Notes under the pieces: model-generated
Databases searched by the model: none
What the model was told of the DNA's origin: nothing
Seen by the model: the letters and a program-made list of their open reading frames with translations, nothing else
Position numbers and translations under genes: made by a program
NCBI GenBank assembly: GCA_963840235.1
Contig: CAWIYC010000005.1
Span: forward strand, 248,001-312,000
Direction: 5' to 3'
DNA length: 64,000 bases
Source: JBBRHQ01 sp963840235
GTDB taxonomy: Bacteria; Actinomycetota; Thermoleophilia; Solirubrobacterales; 70-9
Part shown: positions 18,551 to 34,141 of the stretch, piece after piece
Position numbering within the stretch: the first letter of the stretch is position 1
How the letters are laid out: each line of letters begins with the position of its first letter

Positions 18551-19113
18551 GCCGAGGACCGCGGTTCGAGCGCCTGCTGCCCTTCGCCTGCCTGGCCGGA
18601 GGGGTGCTGCTGATCGCCTCAGAGTTCATGGACACCTTCCGCTTCGACGCGGTGGACGAGACCACCGGCGCGGTCGGGGCCGTGGCCACGGTTGCCGACC
18701 GCCACCAGTACGCGATGCTCGTCCTGGGGCTGTTCGCGATCGTCGCGCTCGCAGTCGCGATTGCCTACGGCTCGAAGCCGGCCGCGGTCGCGGTCGCGGT
18801 CGCGGGCGTCGCCGCGATTCTGCTGTTTGTCCTCATCGACGTGCCCGACGCCGGCCAAGTCGGGACCTTCAGCGACGCGGGGCAGTCGTTCGTCGACGCC
18901 AAGGCCGTGCCCCAGGGGGGCTTCTGGCTCGAGTTGATCGGGGCGCTCGTCCTCGCTGCCTGCGGCGGCGCGATGGCGACACTGACCCCGGCCCAGTTGC
19001 GGGCGCTGCGCCCGGGGTCGCGCTCAGGGACGAAGCGGGGGAAGGCCGGCCCGGGCGGGAAGAAGCGGGCGCCGCGCCTGCGCAAGACCTCCGAGGAGGC
19101 CGGGCGAAGCTAG
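18547..19113 (+). CDS. Four-segment membrane protein, paralogue of the preceding gene
   Basis: A 188-residue protein with hydrophobic segments at about 9-26, 55-74, 78-98 and 125-145, and a basic, Gly/Lys-rich tail. No catalytic motif is visible. Segment order and the short motif before the last helix match the preceding protein, and the ATGA overlap (18547-18550) indicates co-translation. It ends only 13 nt before the 3' end of the convergent rpsG. Confidence 0.7.
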   Translation: MSRGPRFERLLPFACLAGGVLLIASEFMDTFRFDAVDETTGAVGAVATVADRHQYAMLVLGLFAIVALAVAIAYGSKPAAVAVAVAGVAAILLFVLIDVPDAGQVGTFSDAGQSFVDAKAVPQGGFWLELIGALVLAACGGAMATLTPAQLRALRPGSRSGTKRGKAGPGGKKRAPRLRKTSEEAGRS

Positions 19114-19126
19114 GCCGGGATGGCGG

Positions 19127-19597
19127 CTACCAGCGGTAGTGGGCGAACGCCTTGTTCGCCTGGGCCATGCGGTAGATGTCGTCCTTGCGCTTCCAGGCGC
19201 TGCCCTGCTGCTTGGTCGCGTCGAGGATCTCGTTCGCGAGGCGCTCGGCCATCGAGTACTCGCGGCGATGGCGGGCGAAGTCGACCAGCCAGCGGACGGC
19301 GAGGGTGCGGGCGCGGCGCGCCGGGACCTCGACCGGGACCTGGTAGGTGGCGCCCCCGACGCGGCGGGAGCGGACCTCGAGCACCGGGGTGAGCTGCTTG
19401 ATGGCGTTGTCGAGGGTCTCGACCGGGTCCTCACCGGAACGCTCGCCGACCAGCGCCAGCGCGTCGTAGACGATCTCCTCGGCACGCGACTTCTTGCCGT
19501 GGCTCATAACCTTGTTGATGACCTGCTGGACCAGCCTGCTGCGGTGGCGGGAATCGGGCTCGATCGGCCGGATCTGGGCGGCGCTGCGGCGCGGCAT
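19127..19597 (-). CDS. rpsG: 30S ribosomal protein S7
   Basis: Primary binder of the 16S 3' major domain at the E site. It starts MPRRSAAQIRPIEPDSRH at ATG 19597, 2 nt after the rpsL stop. It has the signature SRLVQQVINKVMSHGKKSRAE and the C-terminal AQANKAFAHYRW, and the usual length of 156 residues. Upstream in-frame sequence would run through rpsL and is rejected. Confidence 0.97.
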   Translation of the reverse strand: MPRRSAAQIRPIEPDSRHRSRLVQQVINKVMSHGKKSRAEEIVYDALALVGERSGEDPVETLDNAIKQLTPVLEVRSRRVGGATYQVPVEVPARRARTLAVRWLVDFARHRREYSMAERLANEILDATKQQGSAWKRKDDIYRMAQANKAFAHYRW

Positions 19598-19599
19598 CG

Positions 19600-19992
19600 C
19601 TAGCGCTTCACCCCGTAGAGGGAGCGCGCCTGCTTGCGGTCCGAGACCCCGGCGGCGTCGAGGGTGCCGCGGACGACCTTGTAGCGGACGCCGGGAAGGT
19701 CCTTGACGCGACCGCCCCTGACGAGCACGACCGAGTGCTCTTGGAGGTTGTGGCCCTCGCCCGGGATGTAGGTCGTGACCTCCATCCCGTTGGTCAGCCG
19801 CACGCGGGCGATCTTGCGAAGCGCCGAGTTCGGCTTCTTCGGCGTGACCGTGGCGACACGGGTGCAGACACCGCGCCGCTGCGGAGCGGAAACGCGCTTC
19901 TTGCGGCCCTGCCCCGATTTCAAGCCGGGCGTGGTGACTTTCTTCTTCGGGCGCTTGCGGCCCTTCCTGACGAGTTGGTTCGTGTTCGGCAC
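19600..19992 (-). CDS. rpsL: 30S ribosomal protein S12
   Basis: Decoding-centre protein. Its 130 residues contain PQRRGVCTRVATVTPKKPNSALRK and GEGHNLQEHSVVLVRGGRVKDLPGVRY. The Lys residues of TPKKPNSA and RVKDLPG, targets of streptomycin-resistance mutations, are the wild-type residues. A small Gly/Lys/Arg insertion (LKSGQGRKKRVSA) replaces the shorter linker of E. coli S12. First gene of the str group here. Confidence 0.97.
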   Translation of the reverse strand: MPNTNQLVRKGRKRPKKKVTTPGLKSGQGRKKRVSAPQRRGVCTRVATVTPKKPNSALRKIARVRLTNGMEVTTYIPGEGHNLQEHSVVLVRGGRVKDLPGVRYKVVRGTLDAAGVSDRKQARSLYGVKR

Positions 19993-20057
19993 GGCGGGGA
20001 ATGGTAGCGGGCGGCGGCAGGCCGTGAGACCCGCCGCCGCCCACCGTCCGCTCGGAA

Positions 20058-20378
20058 TCAGCTACCGGAGCCGCCCGACCCCTCGCTGTCGCCCTCGATG
20101 ACGACGAGCTCGTAGTTCTGGTCGAGGCGGACGTCGACGGTCTGGCCATCGGGCCTGCTCACCTCGACCTCCCAGGTGGCGCCGTTCTCGCCGTCGCGTT
20201 CGACCGAGTTGGCGGTGCCGGCGGTGATCGCCAGCGCGGCCCGCTCCGCCCCTGCCGCTCCGGGCCCGCCGGCGTTCTCGCCACCGTCGGAGCCGACAGC
20301 TCCGGCCACGGCGGCACCTCCGGCCCCGAGGGCCGCGAGCGCGCCGGCGATCAGTGCGATCTTCTTGACTCTGTTCAC
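20058..20378 (-). CDS. Small secreted PepSY-like protein
   Basis: A 106-residue protein with an N-terminal signal (KKIALIAGALAALGAGGAAVAGA), a Gly/Ala spacer, then one alpha-beta unit (AALAITAGTANSVERDGENGATWEVEV ... DGQTVDVRLDQNYELVVIEGD) that fits a single PepSY-type domain, and a Ser/Gly tail. It would act outside the membrane. It is upstream of rpsL on the same strand with a 65-nt gap, so they may share transcription. Confidence 0.65.
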   Translation of the reverse strand: MNRVKKIALIAGALAALGAGGAAVAGAVGSDGGENAGGPGAAGAERAALAITAGTANSVERDGENGATWEVEVSRPDGQTVDVRLDQNYELVVIEGDSEGSGGSGS

Positions 20379-20512
20379 TGCTCTCTCCTGTGTCTGGATT
20401 GCGATTCACACACAAGGTGCCGGGCGCCGATGAGGCGGAAATGAAAGGCCGGTGGAGGAGAGGACAACCGGATGAGCTATTCACCGACCATCACTCATCT
20501 AGGCTTGGGGCG

Positions 20513-21025
20513 ATGGCCCAGAGACCGATCCTCGCCGTCGACGTCGACGGCGTCATCAGCCTCTTCGGCTTCGAGGACCCTCCCGATCGCAGCCTCGCCC
20601 GCTTCGAGCTGATCGACGGCATGGTCCACTGCATCTCGCTCGGCGCCGGCGAGCGCCTGCAGCGGCTCTCCGAGCATTACGAGCTGATCTGGGCGACCGG
20701 CTGGGAGGATCGCGCCAATGACACCCTGCCGGGTATCCTCGGCCTGCCGCAGCTCCCCGTCGTCAACTTCGGCGGCGCCGCCCAGTTCGGCAGCGCCCAC
20801 TGGAAGCTGGGGGCGCTCGCCGAGGCGGCCGAAGGCCGGGCGCTGGCCTGGGTGGACGACTCTCTCGACGAGAGCTGTTACGAGTGGGCGAGGTCGCGCC
20901 CCGAGCCGACGCTGCTGGTCCCGACCGAGGCGAGGCTTGGACTGGAGGAGGCCCATGCCGAGGCGCTCTCCGCCTGGGCCCGGGGGCTGGTGCGCGAGTC
21001 GCGCGAGGGTCGGGCGGAAGGTTAG
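20513..21025 (+). CDS. HAD-like protein, probable hydrolase domain
   Basis: The 170-residue protein begins PILAVDVDGVISLFGF, the HAD motif I pattern with two aspartates (DVDG). It later has WATGWEDRAND (motif II region) and LAWVDDSLDES (motif IV-like DD). A Lys of motif III is not obvious, though HWKLGAL is a candidate. The substrate is unknown. The start at ATG 20513 places a -10-like TAGGCT just upstream, suggesting a very short leader. An earlier in-frame start at 20390 adds unrelated residues. Confidence 0.65.
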   Translation: MAQRPILAVDVDGVISLFGFEDPPDRSLARFELIDGMVHCISLGAGERLQRLSEHYELIWATGWEDRANDTLPGILGLPQLPVVNFGGAAQFGSAHWKLGALAEAAEGRALAWVDDSLDESCYEWARSRPEPTLLVPTEARLGLEEAHAEALSAWARGLVRESREGRAEG

Positions 21026-21035
21026 ACTGAAGCCG

Positions 21036-21365
21036 GTGGAGGGTTTCTGGCCCATCTTCTTTCTGATCGTGGTCCTCAAGATCCCAGTGCTCGGGTCGAT
21101 CTGGCTCGTCTGGTGGGCCGCCCAGCCGGCACCCGGTGGCGACGGCGCCGAGGACTCCGACGGCGGCTTTCGCCGCTGGCGCCCGCAGCCGCGGCGGCCC
21201 AGGGGGCCCCGGCGCGGTCCCCACGGAAGCGGTGCCGCCAAGGCGCTACCGCCCTGCCCGCCCGGCAGCCGCACGCGGGTGCTGACCCCGCCGGCGCCGG
21301 CACGCGCCGGCTTCGCCCACGCCCGCGGCGCGGCCCAGCCGGCCCGCGAGCGCTCCGGGCACTGA
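21036..21365 (+). CDS. Small single-pass membrane protein, Pro/Arg-rich tail
   Basis: A 109-residue product from GTG 21036. It has one hydrophobic helix (FWPIFFLIVVLKIPVLGSIWLVWWAA), then an acidic linker and a long Pro/Arg/Ala-rich tail predicted disordered. Small membrane proteins of this layout recur in actinobacteria, but I know no function. It starts 10 nt after the HAD-like gene and is probably co-transcribed. The tail composition could also be non-selected read-through, so confidence is moderate. Confidence 0.45.
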   Translation: MEGFWPIFFLIVVLKIPVLGSIWLVWWAAQPAPGGDGAEDSDGGFRRWRPQPRRPRGPRRGPHGSGAAKALPPCPPGSRTRVLTPPAPARAGFAHARGAAQPARERSGH

Positions 21366-21389
21366 TCATCGGCCCGAAGTCCGGGGACC

Positions 21390-22715
21390 TCAGCGGCGGG
21401 CGCCGCGGCGGCGCTCGCGGCGCACCTCGCGCATGTAAGGGTGGAAGTCGACCTGGATCGTGTGCCGCTTCGAGGCAACGTAGCGACGGGCCATCCTCTG
21501 TTGGGAGCGCTCGATCTCTTTGCGCATCCGCTCGGCCGGGGGCAGGGCGGACTTGCCCTCGATCAGGTCGGCGACCCACTGCGACTGCTCCTCGGCGATC
21601 GGCATGATCGCCCCCAGCGGCTGGATCAGGCCGATGAAGTAGATGCCGGGGTGCTCGACGGAGACGACCCTGCGGTAGAGGGCGACCTTGTTGTCGGTGG
21701 CCGACAGCACCGAGGCGTCGAGGAAGGGGAAGGTGATCCTGTAGCCGGTGCAGTAGATGACCAGGTCGATCTCCTCCTCGCTGCCGTCGACGAAGCGGAC
21801 CCTGTGGCCGTCGAAGCGCTCGATGTTCGGCTTCACGGTTATGTCGCCGTGGCCGATCCGGGGCAGGAGCTCCGAGGAAACCGTCGGGTGGGCCTCGAGC
21901 AGCTTGTGATCGGGTTGGGGCAGGCCGTAGGAGGTGACGTCGCCGGTAGCCGTCTTCAGCGCCGAGAGGAAGAAGCGCCGCTGTAGCGCCAGCGGCAGCC
22001 TCGAGAGCGCCTCCGACCCGGTCTCGTCGGTCGGCATCCCGCGAAGGTACTTGGGGATGACGTAGGCCCCCCGCCGCATCGCCAGGAAGGTGGCGTCGGC
22101 GACTCGCGAGGACTCCACCGCGACATCCGTGGCCGAGTTGCCGATGCCCAACACCAGCACCCGCTTGCCGCGGAGCACGTCGGCTTCGCGGTAGTAATGG
22201 ACGTGCATCTGTTCGCCGAGGAACTCATCGGAGCCGGGGAACGGCGGCTCGGGCCAGCGCGGGTCCCAGTGGTGGCCGTTGGCGACCAGCACCGCGCCGT
22301 AGCGCTCGCTCTGGCGCCGGCCCCGGTCGTCCTCGATGGTCACCTCCCACTCCTCGCCGACCGGTTCAACACTCAGCACCTCGGAGCGAAAGCGGATCCG
22401 GTCGCGGAATCCGAAATGGTCGACGTAGTCGTCGAAGTAGCGGGCGATCTGGAAGTGGTCGGGGTAATCGGGATAGTCGTCGGGCATCGGATAGCTGGCA
22501 TAGGACATCTGCCTGCGGGAGGTGTTGATGTGCAGCGAGCGGTACGCCGAGGACATCTCGTTGTCGTTCTCGTAGCGCCAGTTGCCGCCGACGTCCGAGC
22601 CCTTCTCGAAGCAGTCGAAGGCGATGCCGCGCTCCGCCAGCACCTGGCATGAGGCGATCCCCGAGGACCCCGCCCCGATGACGCAGACCTTCTGCCCCTC
22701 GCGAAGCCGGCTCAC
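21390..22715 (-). CDS. Flavin-containing monooxygenase (FMO-like)
   Basis: FAD- and NADPH-dependent oxygenase of class B, 441 residues. It has the FAD Rossmann motif VIGAGSSG (13-20), a DVGGNW loop, the FMO fingerprint FLGEQMHVHYY (F-x-G-x3-H-x3-Y), the NADPH motif LGIGNSATDVA and the CTGY motif near the C-terminus. The substrate is unknown. FMOs oxidise soft nucleophiles such as N or S. It lies downstream of rpoC on the same strand with a 153-nt structured spacer, and is probably separately regulated. Confidence 0.88.
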   Translation of the reverse strand: MSRLREGQKVCVIGAGSSGIASCQVLAERGIAFDCFEKGSDVGGNWRYENDNEMSSAYRSLHINTSRRQMSYASYPMPDDYPDYPDHFQIARYFDDYVDHFGFRDRIRFRSEVLSVEPVGEEWEVTIEDDRGRRQSERYGAVLVANGHHWDPRWPEPPFPGSDEFLGEQMHVHYYREADVLRGKRVLVLGIGNSATDVAVESSRVADATFLAMRRGAYVIPKYLRGMPTDETGSEALSRLPLALQRRFFLSALKTATGDVTSYGLPQPDHKLLEAHPTVSSELLPRIGHGDITVKPNIERFDGHRVRFVDGSEEEIDLVIYCTGYRITFPFLDASVLSATDNKVALYRRVVSVEHPGIYFIGLIQPLGAIMPIAEEQSQWVADLIEGKSALPPAERMRKEIERSQQRMARRYVASKRHTIQVDFHPYMREVRRERRRGARR

Positions 22716-22800
22716 GGCCTGAAATCTAGCCGAGACTGGCTGCCCAGCCAGCTTCGCCGGCAGTCCCCCTCCACTGACGACGGACCGGTGACTGTGGGAA

Positions 22801-22868
22801 GGGGGCCGCCGCCCCTCTGAACGGTTTGTAACTGCGCAGCAGTTTGAGTGAGGAGGGGCGCCGGCCCC

Positions 22869-22869
<1 letters not shown>
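22801..22869 (-). terminator. Long nested hairpin directly after rpoC
   Basis: Two 17-bp arms with one mismatch (22801-22817 and 22853-22869) enclose a loop that itself contains a 6-bp hairpin (AACTGC / GCAGTT, 22830-22844). The outer arm begins at the last base of the rpoC stop codon. No T-run follows, so it may be a 3'-end stabiliser or a factor-dependent termination structure rather than a classical intrinsic terminator. Confidence 0.6.
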
Positions 22870-26921
<4,052 letters not shown>

Positions 26922-26977
26922 GTGGATTCAGTCCGTTCTGTTCGTAAATCGCGAGTCGTCGGGAAACTCCGCCGCCC

Positions 26978-30517
<3,540 letters not shown>

Positions 30518-30681
30518 GTCGGCGACTCCTCAAGTGGTCAGAGGGACGTAAGGATTGGGGCGCAAATTCGAGGCGAGGGCACAACGGCGCGCGACCGTAA
30601 AAAATACCACACGGCCGCACCCGTCCTCAAGGGTCGGGGGTCCGCTGCGCCAAATCGCCCGAATTGCGGGATCTTTGGGTA

Positions 30682-31071
30682 CTACTTGAGCTCGACGGTG
30701 GCGCCTGCTTCCTCGAGCTCGGCCTTGAGCTTCTCGGCCTCGTCGCGCTCGACGCCCTCCTTGATTGCATTCGGCGCCTCGTCGACCACGGCCTTGGCCT
30801 CCTTCAGCCCGAGGCCGGTGGCGGCCCGCACGACCTTGATCACCGGGACCTTCTGGCCACCAATCTCGGTCAGGACCACGTCGACGGTCGCGGACTCCTC
30901 CTCGCCGCCGGCGGCGCCGTCGCCCGCCGCCGCGGCGGCGGGAGCTGCGGCCGCAACCGCGGTCGCGGACACACCGAACTCCTCCTCCAGCGCCTTGATG
31001 CGCTCGGAGAGCTCGAGGACCGAGATGCCCTTGAGCTCCTCGATCCAGTCTTCTGTCGTCACTTTCGCCAT
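30682..31071 (-). CDS. rplL: 50S ribosomal protein L7/L12
   Basis: Stalk protein that recruits translational GTPases. The 129 residues comprise the N-terminal dimerisation helices (VLELSERIKALEEEFGVSA), an Ala/Gly hinge and the C-terminal factor-binding domain (VIKVVRAATGLGLKEAKAVVDEAP). It is 6 nt after rplJ. Confidence 0.98.
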   Translation of the reverse strand: MAKVTTEDWIEELKGISVLELSERIKALEEEFGVSATAVAAAAPAAAAAGDGAAGGEEESATVDVVLTEIGGQKVPVIKVVRAATGLGLKEAKAVVDEAPNAIKEGVERDEAEKLKAELEEAGATVELK

Positions 31072-31077
31072 CTCTGA

Positions 31078-31905
31078 TTACTCCTCTTCGTTTGAAGCTT
31101 GGGGTTCCTCTGAAGTCTCTTCATCACTGCCCGACACCTCCTCAGCAGAACCACCTGACACGTCCTCAGCTTCGCTTCCGGGCGTGTCGGGGTCGCTGGC
31201 AGGCTCGGCCTCAGGTGCGGCCTCGGGATCGCTGCCCTCCGCCTCTGCCTCGGCCGGCGCTGACTCCCCTTCCGCGGGTGGCGCGGAGGTGGGCTCCTCG
31301 CCCGCAGCTTGCGAGGACGAGGAGTCCTCCTCCGCGACAGGACCCGCGGCCGGGGCGTCCGAGCCCTCCGGCTGGGCAGCCTCGCCGCTGACCAGGCCCT
31401 GGTCGGCGATCTGCTGCAGGGCGATTGCGAGGCCGGAGACCATCGAGCCGAGGCCGCGGACGAGGCCGGTCAGGGGGCTGGCGACGACGCCGGCGAACTG
31501 GCCGTTGAGGACGTCCCGCGAGGGCAGGCGGGCGATCGAGGCGAAGGTCTCCTGGTCGAGGGCGAGGCCTTCCATGAAGCCGCCCTTGAAGGCGAGGACA
31601 TCGTGCTCGCGGTTGAAGTTGGAGATCGCCTTCGCCGCCATCGCCGTGTCGCCGCTGACGAAGGTGAGGGCGGTGGGCCCCTCGAGCAACTCCTTCAGCT
31701 CCTCGCGCCCGGCCTTGTCGGCGGCGAGCTTGGTCAGCCGGTTCTTGACGATGCGGAAGCTGGCATCGGCATCGCGCAGATTGCCGCGCAGCGCCGCGGC
31801 CTCCGGAACGCTGATGCCGCGGTAATCGATCGCGAAGATCGCCTCGGAGCCCTCTATCTGGGCGGCGATGTCGTCGATGACGGCTGCTTTTTCGTCCCGG
31901 TTCAA
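31078..31905 (-). CDS. rplJ: 50S ribosomal protein L10, with long acidic C-terminal tail
   Basis: Anchors the L7/L12 stalk to 23S rRNA and typically autoregulates rplJL. The core (NRDEKAAVIDDIAAQIEGSEAIFAIDYRG in part, then FRIVKNRLTKLAADKAG) is about 175 residues, followed by a ~95-residue Glu/Ala/Pro/Ser-rich tail that contains one in-frame copy of the 27-codon palindromic repeat (SDPDTPGSEAEDVSGG). I place the start at TTG 31905 because AGGAC lies just upstream and the L10 leader ends there. In-frame sequence up to 32097 would cover the leader RNA. Confidence 0.92.
   Translation of the reverse strand: MNRDEKAAVIDDIAAQIEGSEAIFAIDYRGISVPEAAALRGNLRDADASFRIVKNRLTKLAADKAGREELKELLEGPTALTFVSGDTAMAAKAISNFNREHDVLAFKGGFMEGLALDQETFASIARLPSRDVLNGQFAGVVASPLTGLVRGLGSMVSGLAIALQQIADQGLVSGEAAQPEGSDAPAAGPVAEEDSSSSQAAGEEPTSAPPAEGESAPAEAEAEGSDPEAAPEAEPASDPDTPGSEAEDVSGGSAEEVSGSDEETSEEPQASNEEE
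31125..31205 (-). repeat. Palindromic coding repeat, copy C (in rplJ)
   Basis: An 81-bp element occupying 27 codons of the L10 tail, 69/81 identical to copy B in rpsQ and sharing the inverted-repeat core with copy A in rplO. The minus-strand reading is PASDPDTPGSEAEDVSGG followed by SAEEVSGSD. The second half-repeat has a G-to-C change (GACACC) against the consensus GACACG. Confidence 0.85.
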
Positions 31906-32050
31906 GTCCGTGTCCTGTGATCTCGGCCCGAGCCACGAAAAAACCCGCTCGCAGGCGGGCTCAGCGACGCTCGGTCTCTCTGGCTCCACCTGCACCGGGC
32001 TTGCGGGCCTGCGGCCCCGCCGGTGGTCTCTGGCAGGTCGCGCAGTGTAG
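31906..32050 (-). promoter_or_regulatory. Ribosomal protein L10 leader RNA
   Basis: The minus-strand leader contains CTGCCAGAGACCACCGGCG and, about 25 nt later, GCAGGTGGAGCC. This resembles the conserved L10 binding motif of L10 leaders (the RF00557 type, from memory). It is followed by the terminator hairpin at 31938-31959 and the rplJ TTG start. L10 or the L10-L12 complex would bind the leader and reduce rplJL expression. A covariance-model search would settle it. Confidence 0.65.
31938..31959 (-). terminator. Attenuator terminator in the L10 leader
   Basis: On the minus strand CCCGC-CTGCGA-GCGGG followed by six T forms an intrinsic terminator 33 nt before the rplJ start. The preceding GAG could also pair with the CTC of GGCTC beyond the T-run, an alternative pairing that would fit attenuation. 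Confidence 0.7.
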
Positions 32051-32129
32051 AGGAATCGGCTCTGCCGGGCTTGACCCCGCGCCGGTTGGCCGGCCAACCG
32101 GCTGCTTGACCCGTCGCGGTGCGCCCGGG

Positions 32130-33650
32130 CTAGTTGGCCCCGTCGCGAAGGGCGACGATGCCGCCGATCGTCCCCAGATAGGCGGTGCCGTCGGGGCCCA
32201 GCGCCAGACCGGCGTAGTTGTTGTTGAACAGCAGGCCCGAGCCGGCGTACTTCTGCCAGGCGGTCTTGCCGTTGCTGAACCTCAGCGCCGCCCAGTAGTA
32301 GCCCTGGGAGCCGCTCGCGTCCGGCGGACGCGTGTAGGCGTAGATCAGGCCGGTCTTGGTCGAGAGCTTCGGCACCACCGTCGGCGCCCGCAGCTCGGTG
32401 TTGGTCCAGACCTTCTTGCAGCCGTTGCCGTTCTGCTTGATGTCGACGCGGGCGAACCCGGGCTGGGTGACGGCGCCGGTGTTGGGACCGAACGGGTCCT
32501 GGTAGCCGTAGTTGTTCTCGACCACGAGCGAGCGACCGGCGGTCATCAGGGAGTTCTCGGTGGCGCTGGTGTTCTTCGGGAAGACGGGGACCTCGCAGAC
32601 GATCCGCTTCTGCCCCTTCTCGAGGTTCAGCGCCGTGCGGTAGACGACCACGTTCATCGGCTCGGCGTTGTCGGTGATCGCGACGTAGCCGCCGTTCATG
32701 ATCGTCGGCGTGGTGCCGGTGCCGGCGTCGACCTGGCTCGGCTTGACGATGCCGGAGTTCTTGTAGCCGGCCTTCCAGACGATCACCGGCCCGCCCTTCT
32801 TGCCGGCCTTGAACCGGTACATGCGCTTGTCGGAGGCGATGTAGACGCCGCCCTTCTTGATCGCGAACGAGTTCTCGATCTCCTCGCCGAGCTTGATCAC
32901 CTTGATCGCGCCGGTCTGGCGGTTGATCGTCCCCACCTTGCCGTTCTTCTTCGAGACGAACCAGACCAGCCCGGAGAAGTCGGGGAGCGCCGAGGTGACC
33001 CGCTCAGTGTTCTCCTCGAGCACGCCGCTGAGGTCGAAGTCGCGCTTTCTCACCAGGCTCTGGCCGTCGTCGGACTGGCCGATGACGAAGATGTGGTCGG
33101 TCTTGGTCGGGACCCAGATCTGGTCCTTGCCGTCGAGGAAGAAGTAGCCGCCGCCAGTGAAGTTCTGGTAGGTCTGGGTTCCGGGCGGGTCCGGCGCCTG
33201 CGGCAAGTCGTAGGTGGCGATCGTCGCCAGCGTGTCCGGGTCGATGATCCGCGCCTGCGGCGGCGCTCCCGCGGAGGGGCAGACGGAGACGATGCGCCCA
33301 CGGGTGTCGAAAGTCATCGAGCCGCAGAGTGAGGGAGGCTTCGCCTCCGATGTGGCGACCAGGCTCTTGCCCAGCGGGCCACCGATCCTGTAGGCGTCGG
33401 TCATCCATGGGTCGTTGTGGATGTTGTTGAACGGGTTCCGCCCCATGTAGGGGTTGGTGGGAGGCTTCGCCGGGTCGGCGATCTGCTGGGGGCTGACGGC
33501 GGAACCCTGGAAGTCGGGAAGCGATGGCGCCGGCGCGGCCGAGGGGATCGGGGCGGCTGCCGAACTGGCGGCCAAAACCCCAGCGGCAGTGACCGCGAGC
33601 GAGGCGGCCACGGGAAATCGACGGCCCAAACGACTCAATGCCAATGACAT
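32130..33650 (-). CDS. Secreted protein, probable beta-propeller fold
   Basis: A 506-residue exported protein with a signal peptide (basic RLGRRFP, then hydrophobic VAASLAVTAAGVLAASSAAA). The mature region has repeated strand-turn units with the flavour of propeller blades (RIIDPDTLATIATYDLP, GTINRQTGAIKVIKLG, GGVYIASDKRMYRF, FSNGKTAWQKYAGSG, PDGTAYLGTIGGIVAL). No catalytic motif is identified. A ribosome-binding sequence (GGAGCGCAGG) precedes the ATG. It sits between the rplA-VOC end and the rplJ leader on the same strand, an unusual place for a secreted protein. Confidence 0.65.
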   Translation of the reverse strand: MSLALSRLGRRFPVAASLAVTAAGVLAASSAAAPIPSAAPAPSLPDFQGSAVSPQQIADPAKPPTNPYMGRNPFNNIHNDPWMTDAYRIGGPLGKSLVATSEAKPPSLCGSMTFDTRGRIVSVCPSAGAPPQARIIDPDTLATIATYDLPQAPDPPGTQTYQNFTGGGYFFLDGKDQIWVPTKTDHIFVIGQSDDGQSLVRKRDFDLSGVLEENTERVTSALPDFSGLVWFVSKKNGKVGTINRQTGAIKVIKLGEEIENSFAIKKGGVYIASDKRMYRFKAGKKGGPVIVWKAGYKNSGIVKPSQVDAGTGTTPTIMNGGYVAITDNAEPMNVVVYRTALNLEKGQKRIVCEVPVFPKNTSATENSLMTAGRSLVVENNYGYQDPFGPNTGAVTQPGFARVDIKQNGNGCKKVWTNTELRAPTVVPKLSTKTGLIYAYTRPPDASGSQGYYWAALRFSNGKTAWQKYAGSGLLFNNNYAGLALGPDGTAYLGTIGGIVALRDGAN

Positions 33651-33720
33651 CCTGCGCTCCTCTCGTCCTTGCTTGGGGCGCGATCCCTAGCTCCCTACGC
33701 GCAAGCTATCAGCGCTGGGA

Positions 33721-34137
33721 TCAGATCCGCACCGAGCCGTCGCCCTCGATCGTCCAGTGGGGGTTGTGGGCGACCTCCCAGGGGTGGCCGTCGGGGTCGA
33801 TGAAGACTCCCGAGTAGCCGCCCCAGAAGGTCTGACCCGGCGCGCGCGTGATCGACGCCCCCGCCGCGCGGGCCTCCTCGATCACGGCGTCGACCTCTGC
33901 CGGAGAGCGGACGTTGTGTGCGAGGGCGACCCCGCCCCACCCGGGCAAGTCCTCGACGCCGCTGTCGGCTGCAAGGGAATCGCGGCTCCAAAGGGCCAGC
34001 ACCATGCCGCCGGCCTGGAAGAAGGCGACGTCGGCTCCGGGGTCACCGCTCGCCTTCCAGCCCAGGGCCCCGTAGAAAGAGCGGGCGCGGTCGAGGTCGG
34101 CTACGCCGAGAGTGACAAGGCTGAGGCGCTGCTCCAC
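33721..34137 (-). CDS. VOC-fold (glyoxalase/bleomycin-resistance-like) protein
   Basis: A 138-residue single-domain protein with two beta-alpha-beta-beta-beta modules. The first starts EQRLSLVTLGVADLDRARSFYGALGW and the second ends YSGVFIDPDGHPWEVAHNPHW, the typical VOC closing motif with a Glu metal-ligand candidate (WEV). The substrate is unknown. The GTG start at 34137 is 4 nt after the rplA stop, so the gene is probably co-transcribed with the L11-L1 operon. Confidence 0.8.
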   Translation of the reverse strand: MEQRLSLVTLGVADLDRARSFYGALGWKASGDPGADVAFFQAGGMVLALWSRDSLAADSGVEDLPGWGGVALAHNVRSPAEVDAVIEEARAAGASITRAPGQTFWGGYSGVFIDPDGHPWEVAHNPHWTIEGDGSVRI

Positions 34138-34141
34138 GCGG

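Noticed and set aside
18781..18803. Short GCGGTC tandem repeat
   Set aside because: Three-unit hexamer inside a hydrophobic Ala/Val helix, explained by coding composition.
30518..30681. Attenuator in the rplL-rpoB spacer
   Set aside because: A bulged ~7-bp stem (CCG-ACCC / GGGT-GCGG) precedes TATTTTTT by about ten bases, not directly, so it does not meet terminator criteria. A site here is expected by analogy but I cannot show it.
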